Source of the DNA: UBA5109 sp965662565
GTDB taxonomy: Bacteria > Pseudomonadota > Gammaproteobacteria > Pseudomonadales > Pseudohongiellaceae
Length of the DNA stretch: 64,000 bases
Assembly (NCBI GenBank): GCA_965662565.1
Contig: CBFIHS010000005.1
Location: forward strand, 16,323-80,322
Direction of reading: 5' to 3'
Shown here: positions 18,908-27,369 of the stretch, in pieces
How positions within the stretch are numbered: position 1 is the first letter of the stretch
How the letters are laid out: each line of letters opens with the position of its first letter
Translations under genes and position numbers: made by a program
Notes under the pieces: generated by a model
Told to the model about the DNA's origin: nothing
The model's database searches: none
The model's input: only the letters and a program-made list of their open reading frames with translations

Positions 18908-19618
18908 TTACTTAATATTGTTGCCAGCTAAGTTACGGGCACCAAAAATATCAGTGCCAATTCGGACTATTGTGGCTCCTTCGGCAATCGCGGCTTCTTT
19001 ATCATTACTCATGCCTATGGAAAGCTCTGTACAGCTATTGATGCCCATTGCGATGACTTCATCTCGAGCCTGTGCCAATAAGCGAAATGATTGGCGTTGC
19101 GCCTCGAAGTCTTTACCAGCTGCGGGAATGCTCATTAAGCCAGCTAGCTCAAGCTTGGGTAAAGCACTCACAAACTTGGCTAGTGTAGACACCTCATCCA
19201 GCTTGATACCAGCTTTGGTGTCTTCGCCGTCTAAATTAACTTGCAGCAATACTTTTAGAGGTAGCAAGTTTTCGGGTCTTTGGTCACTTAAGCGTTGGGC
19301 TATTTTTTCTCTGTCTACGCTATGGACCCAATCAAAGTTCTCGGCAATGGTTCGAGTTTTATTGGATTGAATTGGACCAATGAAATGCCAAACCAGATTG
19401 TAATCTTCTAGTTCAGAAATTTTTCCAAGGGCTTCTTGCAGATAATTTTCGCCAAATGCTCTTTGCTGACAGGCAAGTGCTTCTATGATGCTTTCTTTAG
19501 GGTGCGTTTTGCTCACACATAACAAAGCAACAGAGCCTTCGGGACGATTATATTTTTTTACAAAGACCGAAATTTGATGGCGAACTTCGCGGATTTTTTC
19601 TGGTATGCTGCTAGTCAT
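18908..19618 (-). CDS. PLP homeostasis protein (YggS/PLPBP family)
   Basis: Single-domain alanine-racemase-fold protein that carries pyridoxal phosphate and affects vitamin B6 and amino-acid balance; no enzymatic activity is established for the family. The PLP lysine is in LLCVSKTHPKESI (K37). HFIGPIQSNKTR, LLQVNLDGEDTKAGI, LAGLMSIP and LSIGMSNDKEAAIAEG are conserved. It has 236 residues. It is divergent from pilT with only about 50 bases between the two starts. Confidence 0.95.
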   Translation of the reverse strand: MTSSIPEKIREVRHQISVFVKKYNRPEGSVALLCVSKTHPKESIIEALACQQRAFGENYLQEALGKISELEDYNLVWHFIGPIQSNKTRTIAENFDWVHSVDREKIAQRLSDQRPENLLPLKVLLQVNLDGEDTKAGIKLDEVSTLAKFVSALPKLELAGLMSIPAAGKDFEAQRQSFRLLAQARDEVIAMGINSCTELSIGMSNDKEAAIAEGATIVRIGTDIFGARNLAGNNIK

Positions 19619-19670
19619 AATTTTATAGTGTTGTTTTCAGTGTTTCTGATTATAGGTGGTAAAACCTAGG

Positions 19671-20705
19671 ATGAATATTCAAGAACTACTTAATTTCAGT
19701 GTGCAACAAGGCGCATCAGATCTTCATATTACAGCAGGTATGCCTCCTCTGATTCGTGTTGATGGAGATATTCGTCGAATTAATGTGGAATCGATGGATC
19801 ATAAAGAGGTTCACGGCATAATTTATGACATCATGAATGACAAACAACGTAAAGACTACGAAGAGTTTCTTGAGTCGGATTTCTCCTTTGAGATTCCTGG
19901 ATTGGCCCGATTTAGGGTCAATGCCTTTGTCTAGAATCGAGGGGCAGCAGCAGTTTTTCGTACCATTCCTTCTACTGTTCTTACCATGGAGCAACTAGGG
20001 ATGGGCGAGGTTTTCAAAAAAATCTCGCAAAACCCACGAGGCTTGGTAGCTGTTACGGGCCCTTCGGGTTCTGGTAAAAGTACAACACTTGCGGCCATGG
20101 TCGATTACATAAACGATACTCGCTACGAACATATTTTAACGATTGAAGACCCTATTGAGTTTGTTCATCAAAGTAAGAAATCATTGGTCAATCAACGTGA
20201 GGTTCACCGTGATACTCATGGTTTTAATGAAGCCTTACGCTCAGCTCTTCGTGAAGACCCTGATATTATCTTGGTTGGTGAGTTACGTGATTTGGAAACC
20301 ATTCGGCTTGCACTTACAGCCGCTGAAACAGGGCATTTAGTCTTTGGCACCTTACATACCACCTCCGCTGCAAAAACAATTGACCGTGTTGTTGACGTTT
20401 TCCCTGCGGCCGAAAAAGATATGGTGCGTTCTATGCTTTCGGAATCATTACAGGCTGTAGTTTCACAAACCTTATTGAAGAAAGTGGGCGGTGGCAGGGT
20501 AGCTGCCCATGAAATAATGATTGGTACTTCGGCAATCCGTAATTTGATTCGAGAAGATAAAATTGCCCAGATGTACTCAGCGATTCAAACGGGTGCTCAA
20601 GTGGGCATGCAAACGTTGGATCAATGTTTGAAAGGGCTTGTCTCGAAAGGTTTAGTGGATCGCAATGAGGCCCGTTCTAAAGCCAAGAGTCCTGATAGTT
20701 TCTAA
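19671..20705 (+). pseudogene. pilT: pilT, twitching motility ATPase, interrupted by an in-frame amber codon
   Basis: Type IV pilus retraction ATPase. Reading through one TAG at 19932-19934, the frame gives 344 codons, the length of Pseudomonas PilT, with near-continuous similarity on both sides. The N-terminal domain (MNIQELLNFSVQQGASDLHI to ARFRVNAF) is separated from the RecA-like domain with Walker A GPSGSGKST, ALREDPDIILVGELRDLETI, GHLVFGTLHTTSAAKT and AAHEIMIGT. The family has Q at the TAG position, consistent with a single CAG to TAG change. No frameshift is seen. An ATG at 19986 could restart the ATPase half. pilU, often next, is absent. Sequencing error or a recent mutation are the simplest explanations. 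Confidence 0.88.
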
Positions 20706-21154
20706 TCCTGGTTAGAAGCAAACCAATTTTCTAGAATCAGCTGTGCAGCAAGGGCATCAATGACATCTCGGTCATTCGAGCGTTTGCCGTGAGCATCCGC
20801 CATAGTTTTATGGATGTCTTTTGCTTCCCGGCTACTAAGCCTTTCATCCATACTGTATGCAGGAATATTAAAACGTCCTTCAAGCCTTTGCAGGAACTTC
20901 TGAGCTTTGGTACTCATCTCATTTAGGCTGCCATCCATGTTATAAGGCATCCCAACAACAAATATTTCAGGTTTCCACTCGTTCACTATCTTCTCAATAG
21001 TTTCCCAATTCGGGATGCCATCTTTAGCAGGCACTACTGTAAGAGGTGATGCAGTTTGAGTAATGCCTTGACCTACCGCGATACCAATTTTCTTGGTTCC
21101 GTAGTCAAAAGCCATAGCTGTTTGCACGGCCATATTATTAAGAGCTTCCAACAT
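20702..21154 (-). CDS. ruvX: YqgF/RuvX RNase H-fold protein (putative Holliday junction resolvase)
   Basis: RNase H-like nuclease implicated in 16S rRNA 5' processing and proposed to resolve recombination junctions. It has 150 residues with AMAFDYGTKKIGIAVGQ at the N-terminus, VVGMPYNMDGSLNEMS in the middle and DERLSSREA plus DRDVIDALAAQLIL at the end. A start at the second Met (21133) is also possible and would remove the 17-base overlap with yqgE. Its end overlaps the pilT stop by four bases in convergent orientation. Confidence 0.94.
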   Translation of the reverse strand: MLEALNNMAVQTAMAFDYGTKKIGIAVGQGITQTASPLTVVPAKDGIPNWETIEKIVNEWKPEIFVVGMPYNMDGSLNEMSTKAQKFLQRLEGRFNIPAYSMDERLSSREAKDIHKTMADAHGKRSNDRDVIDALAAQLILENWFASNQD

Positions 21155-21725
21155 CAGTGCTTAGCTGGGATAAATCGAAGCCCAATGAAGCGGCAGCAAG
21201 CTTTGGTTTATTTTGAAAGTCAGCAGAAAAAATTAGCTCTTTAGTTGCAGGGCAAGTAAACCAAGCGTTACTTTTTATTTCCTGCTCTAATTGACCCTCT
21301 TCCCAGCCGGAACATCCAAGCACAACCAAGTAATGCTCTGGTCCTTGATCTTTTGCAATAGCCTCAAGGATATCTTGGGAAGTTGTAATGTAGAGATTAT
21401 TTTTTAAGCTTACGGTTGATTGCCATGGTGTAGGATTAGCTATTTCTCCATCATGCAAAATAAAACCCTTATTAGGCTCAACAGGGCCACCACAAAGCAC
21501 AACTTGATTCGCCCCTGACGGACGCTCATCCTCAATTTCCAACTGCTCGAACAGTTCACTGAGTTCGATAGGCAAGGGCAGGTTCACCGCAATCCCAATG
21601 GCGCCTTCGTTTGAGTGTTCCCACATATAAACAACAGAGTTTTCAAAAAAAGAATCCTCCAATTGCGGCATTGCAATTAAGAACTGATTATTAAGATCTA
21701 AAGTTTGAGAATTTGTCTGTTCCAT
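21138..21725 (-). CDS. YqgE/AlgH family protein
   Basis: Conserved cytoplasmic protein of unclear biochemical role; the Pseudomonas member was named AlgH from an effect on alginate. The N-terminus LNNQFLIAMPQLEDSFFENSVVYMWEH and the segments GAIGIAVNLP, LCGGPVEPNKGFILH and LGCSGWEEGQLEQEI are diagnostic. I place the start at ATG 21725, two codons after an in-frame TTG (195 residues). It lies between tonB and ruvX, the same order as in Pseudomonas. Confidence 0.93.
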   Translation of the reverse strand: MEQTNSQTLDLNNQFLIAMPQLEDSFFENSVVYMWEHSNEGAIGIAVNLPLPIELSELFEQLEIEDERPSGANQVVLCGGPVEPNKGFILHDGEIANPTPWQSTVSLKNNLYITTSQDILEAIAKDQGPEHYLVVLGCSGWEEGQLEQEIKSNAWFTCPATKELIFSADFQNKPKLAAASLGFDLSQLSTDVGSS

Positions 21726-21742
21726 AATCAAACGAGTATCTC

Positions 21743-22630
21743 TTAATTACTAGTCAATGTATTGCTTTGGTGGAACTGCCAGGTACGAACAATCTCCAAA
21801 ATATCTACATCCTTTCTCATTTCCTCAGGAAAGGGCGCAAATGGAGAGGCGAGTTGAACAATTCGAATGGCGGCATCATCCAGAATGGGGTGCCCTGAAG
21901 AGCTAAGAATTTTGACTTCACTCACTGCTCCATCCGGAAAAAGAACTACCATTAGCCGCAGTTTACCGTAAATACCTGAGTTTGAGGCTTGCTCTGGATA
22001 GTTGAGATTACCCACAGCTTCAATTTTTCGGCGCCAGTTGTCTAGGTATTCTGCATCTCTAGCCGCACGAGTAGAAGCTGAAGATATGGTGTATTTTCTG
22101 GGTCTTTGGGCATAGGCTTCACGATGAATGTCGAGCTGTGCCTGCAAACTTGCTAAGGTTTGCTCCAGGGAGTTTTGGGATGTGCCCAAGAAATCTTCCG
22201 ATTGAGGTGTTTCTAGTGTTTCCTGTACACTGCTTGTAAAGGTATCTGACTCAGCCGTTGTTAGTATTTCTCTTTCATTAGTGGATCGTTCCGATTGGGT
22301 TTCTAAGGAAGCAGTTTCTCGGATTTCATCGGCATTGAAGCTGGATTCAAAAGGAGTGCTTGGCCGAGCAAGCTCATCAAGAGAACCACTGCCTAGCTGA
22401 TTAGTTTGTGCCATAAAGTCCGCTTGATCTGTTGCTTCGTCACTTTCATATTGCGCTAGAGTAATATCCATGCTGTTTGAACTTCCCATTTTTTCATAAA
22501 AAGTAAAGCCCACTCCGAGAATGAGCACGGCATGAAAACACAAAGACATAAAAACGGTGAAGCCAAAACGTTCATTAGCCAGTGATTGTCTAGCTACTTC
22601 AATTGGCTCTATGTCAGCAGTGATAGACAA
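21743..22630 (-). CDS. TonB-family energy transducer
   Basis: Periplasm-spanning protein expected to couple the proton-motive force to outer-membrane receptors. One N-terminal membrane helix (about residues 27-45) is followed by a long linker rich in Ser, Thr and Glu instead of the usual Pro-Lys repeats, then a C-terminal TonB domain with LNYPEQASNSGIYGKLRLMV, SSSGHPILDDAAIRIV and VDILEIVRTWQF. The start is a TTG directly after the gshB TGA. exbB and exbD are not nearby. This gshB-linked TonB paralogue may have a dedicated partner, and whether it serves the receptor at 59 kb is unknown. Confidence 0.88.
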   Translation of the reverse strand: MSITADIEPIEVARQSLANERFGFTVFMSLCFHAVLILGVGFTFYEKMGSSNSMDITLAQYESDEATDQADFMAQTNQLGSGSLDELARPSTPFESSFNADEIRETASLETQSERSTNEREILTTAESDTFTSSVQETLETPQSEDFLGTSQNSLEQTLASLQAQLDIHREAYAQRPRKYTISSASTRAARDAEYLDNWRRKIEAVGNLNYPEQASNSGIYGKLRLMVVLFPDGAVSEVKILSSSGHPILDDAAIRIVQLASPFAPFPEEMRKDVDILEIVRTWQFHQSNTLTSN

Positions 22631-23593
22631 TCATTTCTCCAATTTAGTCTCAATACACTCCATTAAGTCGCCAGCAATATCTAGGTTAAAAGCTTTATCG
22701 AGTTCGCGGATGCAAGTTGGGCTGGTGACATTAATTTCGGTCAAGTAATCTCCGATAACATCGAGACCAACAAAAATGAGTCCTTTCTCTTTGAGTGAAG
22801 GGCTGATTTGCTCACAAATCCAACGGTCTCGGTCAGTTAAGGCTACTCCTTTAGCGGTCCCTCCTGCAGCGATGTTGCCGCGAGTTTCATTTTTGGCAGG
22901 TATTCTGGCCAGAGCATAATCAACAGGCTTACCGTCGACCATTAAAATGCGTTTGTCGCCAGCAGTGATTTCCGGAATGAATTTTTGTGCCATGATTTGC
23001 TGTTTGCCATGTAGGGTTAAGGTTTCGATGATAACGCTTATATTTGGGTCACCAGGTTTTATTCGAAAAATTGAGGAGCCCCCCATACCATCCAGAGGTT
23101 TGAAAATCACATCTTCATGCTGGGCGTAGAACTCTTTGAGGATAGATGCATTGCGGGTCACTGTAACTGGTGTACAGCATTGCGGGAAAAGTGTGGCAAA
23201 AACTTTTTCGTTACAGTCACGTAGGCTCTGCGGCTTGTTAACAATCAAAACCCCATCTTTTTCGGCGGCTTCAAGGATATAGGTGCTGTATATATATTCG
23301 TTGTCAAAAGGCGGGTCTTTGCGCATTAGAATAACGTCAAAGTTAGCAAGTTCTTGTCGAAGGGGCGCTTGCATTGTGAACCACTTACTTAAGTCATCAG
23401 CGACTGTTAAGTCGCTGGCTTCGGCCATAGCGACTCCGTTTTCTAAATACAGATCCTTTTGCTCAATATGCGAGAGCGTCCAGCCTCTCTTTTGAGCGGC
23501 TAATAACATCGCCAAAGTGGAATCTTTTTTGGGGTTGATGCCCACAATTGGGTCCATTACTACCGCTAGCTTAATAGTCATTAGTGTATCCAA
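22631..23593 (-). CDS. gshB: Glutathione synthetase
   Basis: ATP-grasp ligase that adds glycine to gamma-glutamylcysteine. It has 320 residues with LAVVMDPIVGINPKKDSTLAML at the N-terminus, MRKDPPFDNEYIYSTYILE, FKPLDGMGGSSIFRI and the C-terminal GLDVIGDYLTEINVTSPTC. The tonB start codon directly follows its stop. gshA, the preceding enzyme, is at 45-46.6 kb. Confidence 0.96.
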   Translation of the reverse strand: MDTLMTIKLAVVMDPIVGINPKKDSTLAMLLAAQKRGWTLSHIEQKDLYLENGVAMAEASDLTVADDLSKWFTMQAPLRQELANFDVILMRKDPPFDNEYIYSTYILEAAEKDGVLIVNKPQSLRDCNEKVFATLFPQCCTPVTVTRNASILKEFYAQHEDVIFKPLDGMGGSSIFRIKPGDPNISVIIETLTLHGKQQIMAQKFIPEITAGDKRILMVDGKPVDYALARIPAKNETRGNIAAGGTAKGVALTDRDRWICEQISPSLKEKGLIFVGLDVIGDYLTEINVTSPTCIRELDKAFNLDIAGDLMECIETKLEK

Positions 23594-23751
23594 AGTGATT
23601 GATCGAAAGATTATAGCAAAGTGCCTAGATTAACGGGTACCTGTAAGTGTTATTTTGGGTAAGCCATAAAGCCCTGCTATTTAACTAAGATGAATTGATA
23701 ATAGTTTTGCATTCTGAATATTTTGAATACTAATTATCAATCCTTGTATTT

Positions 23752-23759
23752 GATATACT
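23752..23759 (+). promoter_or_regulatory. Extended -10 promoter candidate for the membrane protein gene
   Basis: TGATATACT matches an extended -10 (TG-n-TATACT) 46 bases before the TTG start of the next gene. No good -35 is present at 17-bp spacing, which an extended -10 can tolerate. Confidence 0.35.
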
Positions 23760-23804
23760 CCGCGCTTTGATAAAAGCTGTGAAAGCTTGTGCGGAGATTT
23801 TCAC

Positions 23805-24326
23805 TTGAAAAGACTTGGTTACTACTGGGGAATGCTCGGAGTTATTGCAATTCTGTGTTCAGCCATCTTCCGCTTATCAGCACGTGTAATTGAAATGTCC
23901 AGTTACCCATTAAGTTCATTGCAGTGGTCGGCTTTATTATTATTTGCCTTATACATGAGCTATGCAGAAGGTTATAAAGGTTTTCATCGTAACTTTGCAC
24001 CTCGGGTAGTGAGCAGAGCCAGAGGTTTTCTCCTGCGAAATAACACCTCTAACTTTGTTTACATTTTGTTGGCGCCACTTGTTTGTATGGGATTCTTGTA
24101 TTCAACGACGAAGAGAAAAACAATTTCTTTTTTGGTCACTACAGGAATTATTGTTTTAGTTGTTTTGGTGAGTATGAGTCCTCAACCCTGGCGAGGAATT
24201 ATTGACGCGGGAGTGGTGCTTGGACTTGTCTTAGGAGTTATTTCGATTATTTATTTCTGGATAAAATCCATACAAACAGATTGGGTAAGCCCGGTTCCTG
24301 CAGACTTTCCTGAAAAAAATGCTTAA
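23805..24326 (+). CDS. Conserved integral membrane protein of unknown function
   Basis: A 173-residue protein starting at TTG 23805, chosen because a GGAG ribosome binding site lies eight bases upstream; an in-frame TTG six codons earlier has no such site. Hydrophobic segments lie near residues 8-26, 40-56, 83-103 and 108-160 (probably two helices in the last stretch). The middle segment YAEGYKGFHRNFAPRVVSRA is charged and looks conserved. I do not recognise a characterised family. It is convergent with the DUF484 gene, six bases away. Confidence 0.75.
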   Translation: MKRLGYYWGMLGVIAILCSAIFRLSARVIEMSSYPLSSLQWSALLLFALYMSYAEGYKGFHRNFAPRVVSRARGFLLRNNTSNFVYILLAPLVCMGFLYSTTKRKTISFLVTTGIIVLVVLVSMSPQPWRGIIDAGVVLGLVLGVISIIYFWIKSIQTDWVSPVPADFPEKNA

Positions 24327-24331
24327 AGGTC

Positions 24332-25063
24332 TTAAGACTTGCTAGCCAGATTTCTCATATGAGCTGAGACTACCTCACCAATAAAGTCTAGAAATAAAGT
24401 ATCAAGGCTTGAATTGAAATGCTTCGATTTATTGCTAGTAATAACCAGTATCGGATTTCCAGGTAAGAAAGTTTTTAGTTCATTTTCATCATGTAGGTGA
24501 ATAGGAATTATTGCGACCGACTTTATATTTTTTGCTTCTGGGAAAAATAACTGAGTCTGATTTTCATCTAAACTGCCACAAAAAGCGCGTTTACGTTCAA
24601 ACAGTTTGCCTAAGACTTTGCGGGTATATTCCAGCGGCAGTAAATGCAATGAAGTTTCCTGATCTGAATTTTCAGATGCAAAAAACAGTTTGCTATCTGA
24701 TGCAGAAAATTCTTGTTTTAACTTGTTCGCAATTACGTCGGATAATTCTTTAAGAGAGCCTGAATTAATAATGCTGAGAATGATTGTGCGAGTTTTTTCA
24801 AACAAGGCATCGTTTTCTTTTGCATTCGCTATGAAGTCATTAATTTTATTTCTGCTGTCATCATTGCGTGTTCTAAGAACTGAAACCTGACGCTCTAACA
24901 GAGAAACTGCTTGGCCGCTTTCATGAGGTATGCGTAATTTAAGCAGCAGGTCTTCATGATTGATAAAAAAGTCAGGATGACTCAATAGGTAGTCGGCTAC
25001 ACTCTCTTCATCTAGGGCTAAATCTTCAGTTTTAGCGAGAGAATTCTGTGCTTCTGGCTTCAT
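24332..25063 (-). CDS. DUF484 family protein
   Basis: A 243-residue protein with a DUF484/GAF-like fold, no catalytic role known. VADYLLSHPDFFINHEDLLLKL and GQAVSLLERQVSVLRTRN near the N-terminus are diagnostic, followed by a predicted coiled-coil stretch and a GAF-like C-terminal half. Its start overlaps the dapF stop by four bases (ATGA). In relatives xerC usually follows; here the operon ends and converges with a plus-strand gene. Confidence 0.92.
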   Translation of the reverse strand: MKPEAQNSLAKTEDLALDEESVADYLLSHPDFFINHEDLLLKLRIPHESGQAVSLLERQVSVLRTRNDDSRNKINDFIANAKENDALFEKTRTIILSIINSGSLKELSDVIANKLKQEFSASDSKLFFASENSDQETSLHLLPLEYTRKVLGKLFERKRAFCGSLDENQTQLFFPEAKNIKSVAIIPIHLHDENELKTFLPGNPILVITSNKSKHFNSSLDTLFLDFIGEVVSAHMRNLASKS

Positions 25064-25893
25064 AAGTTAAGTTGTCCTTGGTAAACAGTTTCAGCTGGTC
25101 CAGTCATAAGAACAGGTGAATTTTCTCCTTTCCAGCTGACTGTAAGTTTGCCACCTTTGAGCTCGACTGTCACGGATTCAGTGAGGATGGATCGGAGGAT
25201 TCCAGCAACCACAGCGGCACAAGCTCCAGTTCCGCAAGCCAGGGTTTCTCCGGCGCCACGCTCATAAACTCGCAGTTTGATGGACTCAGTGCTGAGGATT
25301 TGCATAAAGCCAGCATTGACGTTTTTTGGGAAGCGCTCATGTTGTTCAATCAAAGGGCCTAATTCAGCAATAGCGCAGGTTTCGGCGTCATCGACTAAAT
25401 AAACAGCATGAGGGTTGCCCATAGAAATTGCAGAGATTTCGATGAGTTTTCCATTTGGAAGACTTAAGGGATAGATAAGCTGTTCTGATTCCGCAATAAA
25501 GGGTATTTTTTCTGGTTCAGTGATTGGTGCGCCCATGTCTACAGTTACAAGGCCATTATCATGAATTTCACACTGGATTGAGTTGCCAGTAGGCATGCCT
25601 AGTGAAACTTTACTTTCGCATAGGCCCTGGTCAACTAAATAACGAGTCACACATCGAGCGCCATTACCGCAGTGCTCAACTTCTGAGCCATCAGCGTTAT
25701 AGATTCGATAGTCGAAGTCCCAGTCTGCCGAACTTGCAGGTTCAACTACCAATAGCTGATCAAAGCCAATGCCTGTGCGCCTGTCCGCCAACTCAGAGAT
25801 CTGCTCAACTGGCATGGCAATGTCCTGCTGAACTCTGTCTAGCAGCATGAAGTCATTGCCGAGGCCATGCATTTTGGTAAAACGTAAAGGCAC
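25060..25893 (-). CDS. dapF: Diaminopimelate epimerase
   Basis: Cofactor-free epimerase that converts LL- to meso-diaminopimelate for lysine and peptidoglycan. The two catalytic cysteines lie in EHCGNGARC (C75) and LACGTGACA (C220). It has 277 residues. It lies between lysA (upstream, 48-base gap) and DUF484 (four-base overlap), so its product can be used directly by LysA from the same operon. Confidence 0.97.
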   Translation of the reverse strand: MPLRFTKMHGLGNDFMLLDRVQQDIAMPVEQISELADRRTGIGFDQLLVVEPASSADWDFDYRIYNADGSEVEHCGNGARCVTRYLVDQGLCESKVSLGMPTGNSIQCEIHDNGLVTVDMGAPITEPEKIPFIAESEQLIYPLSLPNGKLIEISAISMGNPHAVYLVDDAETCAIAELGPLIEQHERFPKNVNAGFMQILSTESIKLRVYERGAGETLACGTGACAAVVAGILRSILTESVTVELKGGKLTVSWKGENSPVLMTGPAETVYQGQLNL

Positions 25894-25941
25894 GATGTTG
25901 TCCTATATTGCTTCTAAATTTCCTACTAACAATTTCAGATT

Positions 25942-27186
25942 TTAGGGAAGTAGGCTTTCTGGAGATAATTGATCTTGGTAAGTCTCTCGTTTTCGAACTA
26001 AATGGATAGTCTCACCGTCCACCATAAGCTCAGCTGCACGGTTTCGACTATTATAGTTTGAACTCATACCAAAACCGTAGGCCCCAGCAGAACAAACTGC
26101 GAGCAAGTCGCCAGAGGCAATACTAAGCTCTCGGTCCTTGCCAAGGAAGTCTCCAGATTCACAAACAGGGCCGACGATGTCGTAGCTAAGTTTAGCTCCG
26201 TTATTCTCTATAGCGGGAATTATATCCATCCACGCTTGGTATAAGGCAGGGCGTATCAAGTCATTCATAGCCGCATCTACGATGGCGAAGTTTTTATCAC
26301 CATTAGCTTTTAAATACTCAACACGAGTTAAAAGTACTCCAGCATTGGCACAAATGGAGCGTCCTGGCTCCAAGATCAAACTGAGTCCGGTTTCTTCTAA
26401 CAGCGGCTTAATGGCTGAAATATAACTAGCTGGATCAGGTGGGGTTTCATCTTGATAGCGCACGCCCAATCCTCCACCCAAATCGATATGCTTCAGAGAA
26501 ATCCCAAAGCCTGATAGTGTTTCGATCAGTTTCAGAATTCGTTCAAGCGCATCGGTAAAAGGTGACAGCGTGGTCAGCTGAGAACCAATATGACAATCGA
26601 TCCCGATGATTTCCAAGCCGTTCAAGGTTTGAGCATGTTGGTAAATTTCAGGAGCGCGGTCAATGCTGACGCCAAATTTGTTTTCCTTTAAACCCGTTGA
26701 AATATAAGGGTGTGTTTGCGCATCAACATCGGGATTGACCCTTAGAGAAATAGGCGCTGTTCGACCTAATTCAAGAGCAACAGTATTAAGAATTTCTAAT
26801 TCTGCTTCGGATTCAACATTAAAACAGTGAATCCCTACTTCAAGGGCACGCTGCATTTCTGAAGGGGTTTTACCTACTCCTGAAAAAATAATTTTCTCTG
26901 GGGAGCCGCCAGCGATAAGTACGCGTTCAAGCTCACCTTGAGAAACAATATCAAATCCTGCTCCGAGTCGGGCCAATACATTTAAGACTGCAAGGTTTGA
27001 GTTTGCTTTTACGGCAAAACAAACAAGCCCATTTTGATCAGATAGAGCGTTTTGATAAGACAGAAAAGCTTGCTCAAGAGCAGCCCTAGAATAAATATAG
27101 CAAGGCGTGCCATGCTGTTCGGCTATTTGCGTTAAAGCGACATCTTCAGCAAAAAGCTGATTGTTCTGATAATGAAAATAACTCAT
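25942..27186 (-). CDS. lysA: Diaminopimelate decarboxylase
   Basis: PLP enzyme of the fold III family that makes lysine from meso-diaminopimelate. The PLP lysine is in CFAVKANSNLAVL (K60); IDCHIGSQ, KHIDLGGGLGVRY, EPGRSICANAGVLLT, CESGDFLGKDR and AGAYGFGMSSNYNSR are the family signatures. It has 414 residues. The ATG directly follows the stop of the tiny lipoprotein gene lptM. Confidence 0.97.
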   Translation of the reverse strand: MSYFHYQNNQLFAEDVALTQIAEQHGTPCYIYSRAALEQAFLSYQNALSDQNGLVCFAVKANSNLAVLNVLARLGAGFDIVSQGELERVLIAGGSPEKIIFSGVGKTPSEMQRALEVGIHCFNVESEAELEILNTVALELGRTAPISLRVNPDVDAQTHPYISTGLKENKFGVSIDRAPEIYQHAQTLNGLEIIGIDCHIGSQLTTLSPFTDALERILKLIETLSGFGISLKHIDLGGGLGVRYQDETPPDPASYISAIKPLLEETGLSLILEPGRSICANAGVLLTRVEYLKANGDKNFAIVDAAMNDLIRPALYQAWMDIIPAIENNGAKLSYDIVGPVCESGDFLGKDRELSIASGDLLAVCSAGAYGFGMSSNYNSRNRAAELMVDGETIHLVRKRETYQDQLSPESLLP

Positions 27187-27324
27187 TTAGAATAAACTCG
27201 AGGAATTGAAGCCGCTTACTTGCTCAGCAGAACTTGCTGCCTCAGACGGAGGAACTAGAGGTCCTTTCTGGCCACAAGCGCTGAGAATGAAAATTGTAAG
27301 TAAAAGCAGAAAGTACTTTTTCAT
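27187..27324 (-). CDS. lptM: LptM (YifL-like) small lipoprotein
   Basis: A 45-residue lipoprotein. The signal peptide MKKYFLLLLTIFILSACGQK has lipobox LSAC with the lipidated cysteine at C17, followed by GPLVPP, the family hallmark (ACGQKGPLxxP). Known relatives assist maturation of the LptDE lipopolysaccharide translocon. The stop codon TAA is immediately followed by the lysA ATG, the conserved lptM-lysA arrangement. Read directly from the minus strand. Confidence 0.93.
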   Translation of the reverse strand: MKKYFLLLLTIFILSACGQKGPLVPPSEAASSAEQVSGFNSSSLF

Positions 27325-27369
27325 GGGCACAGTTAATGAAGTTTTAAATAATGGCGGAATTATACTGCC

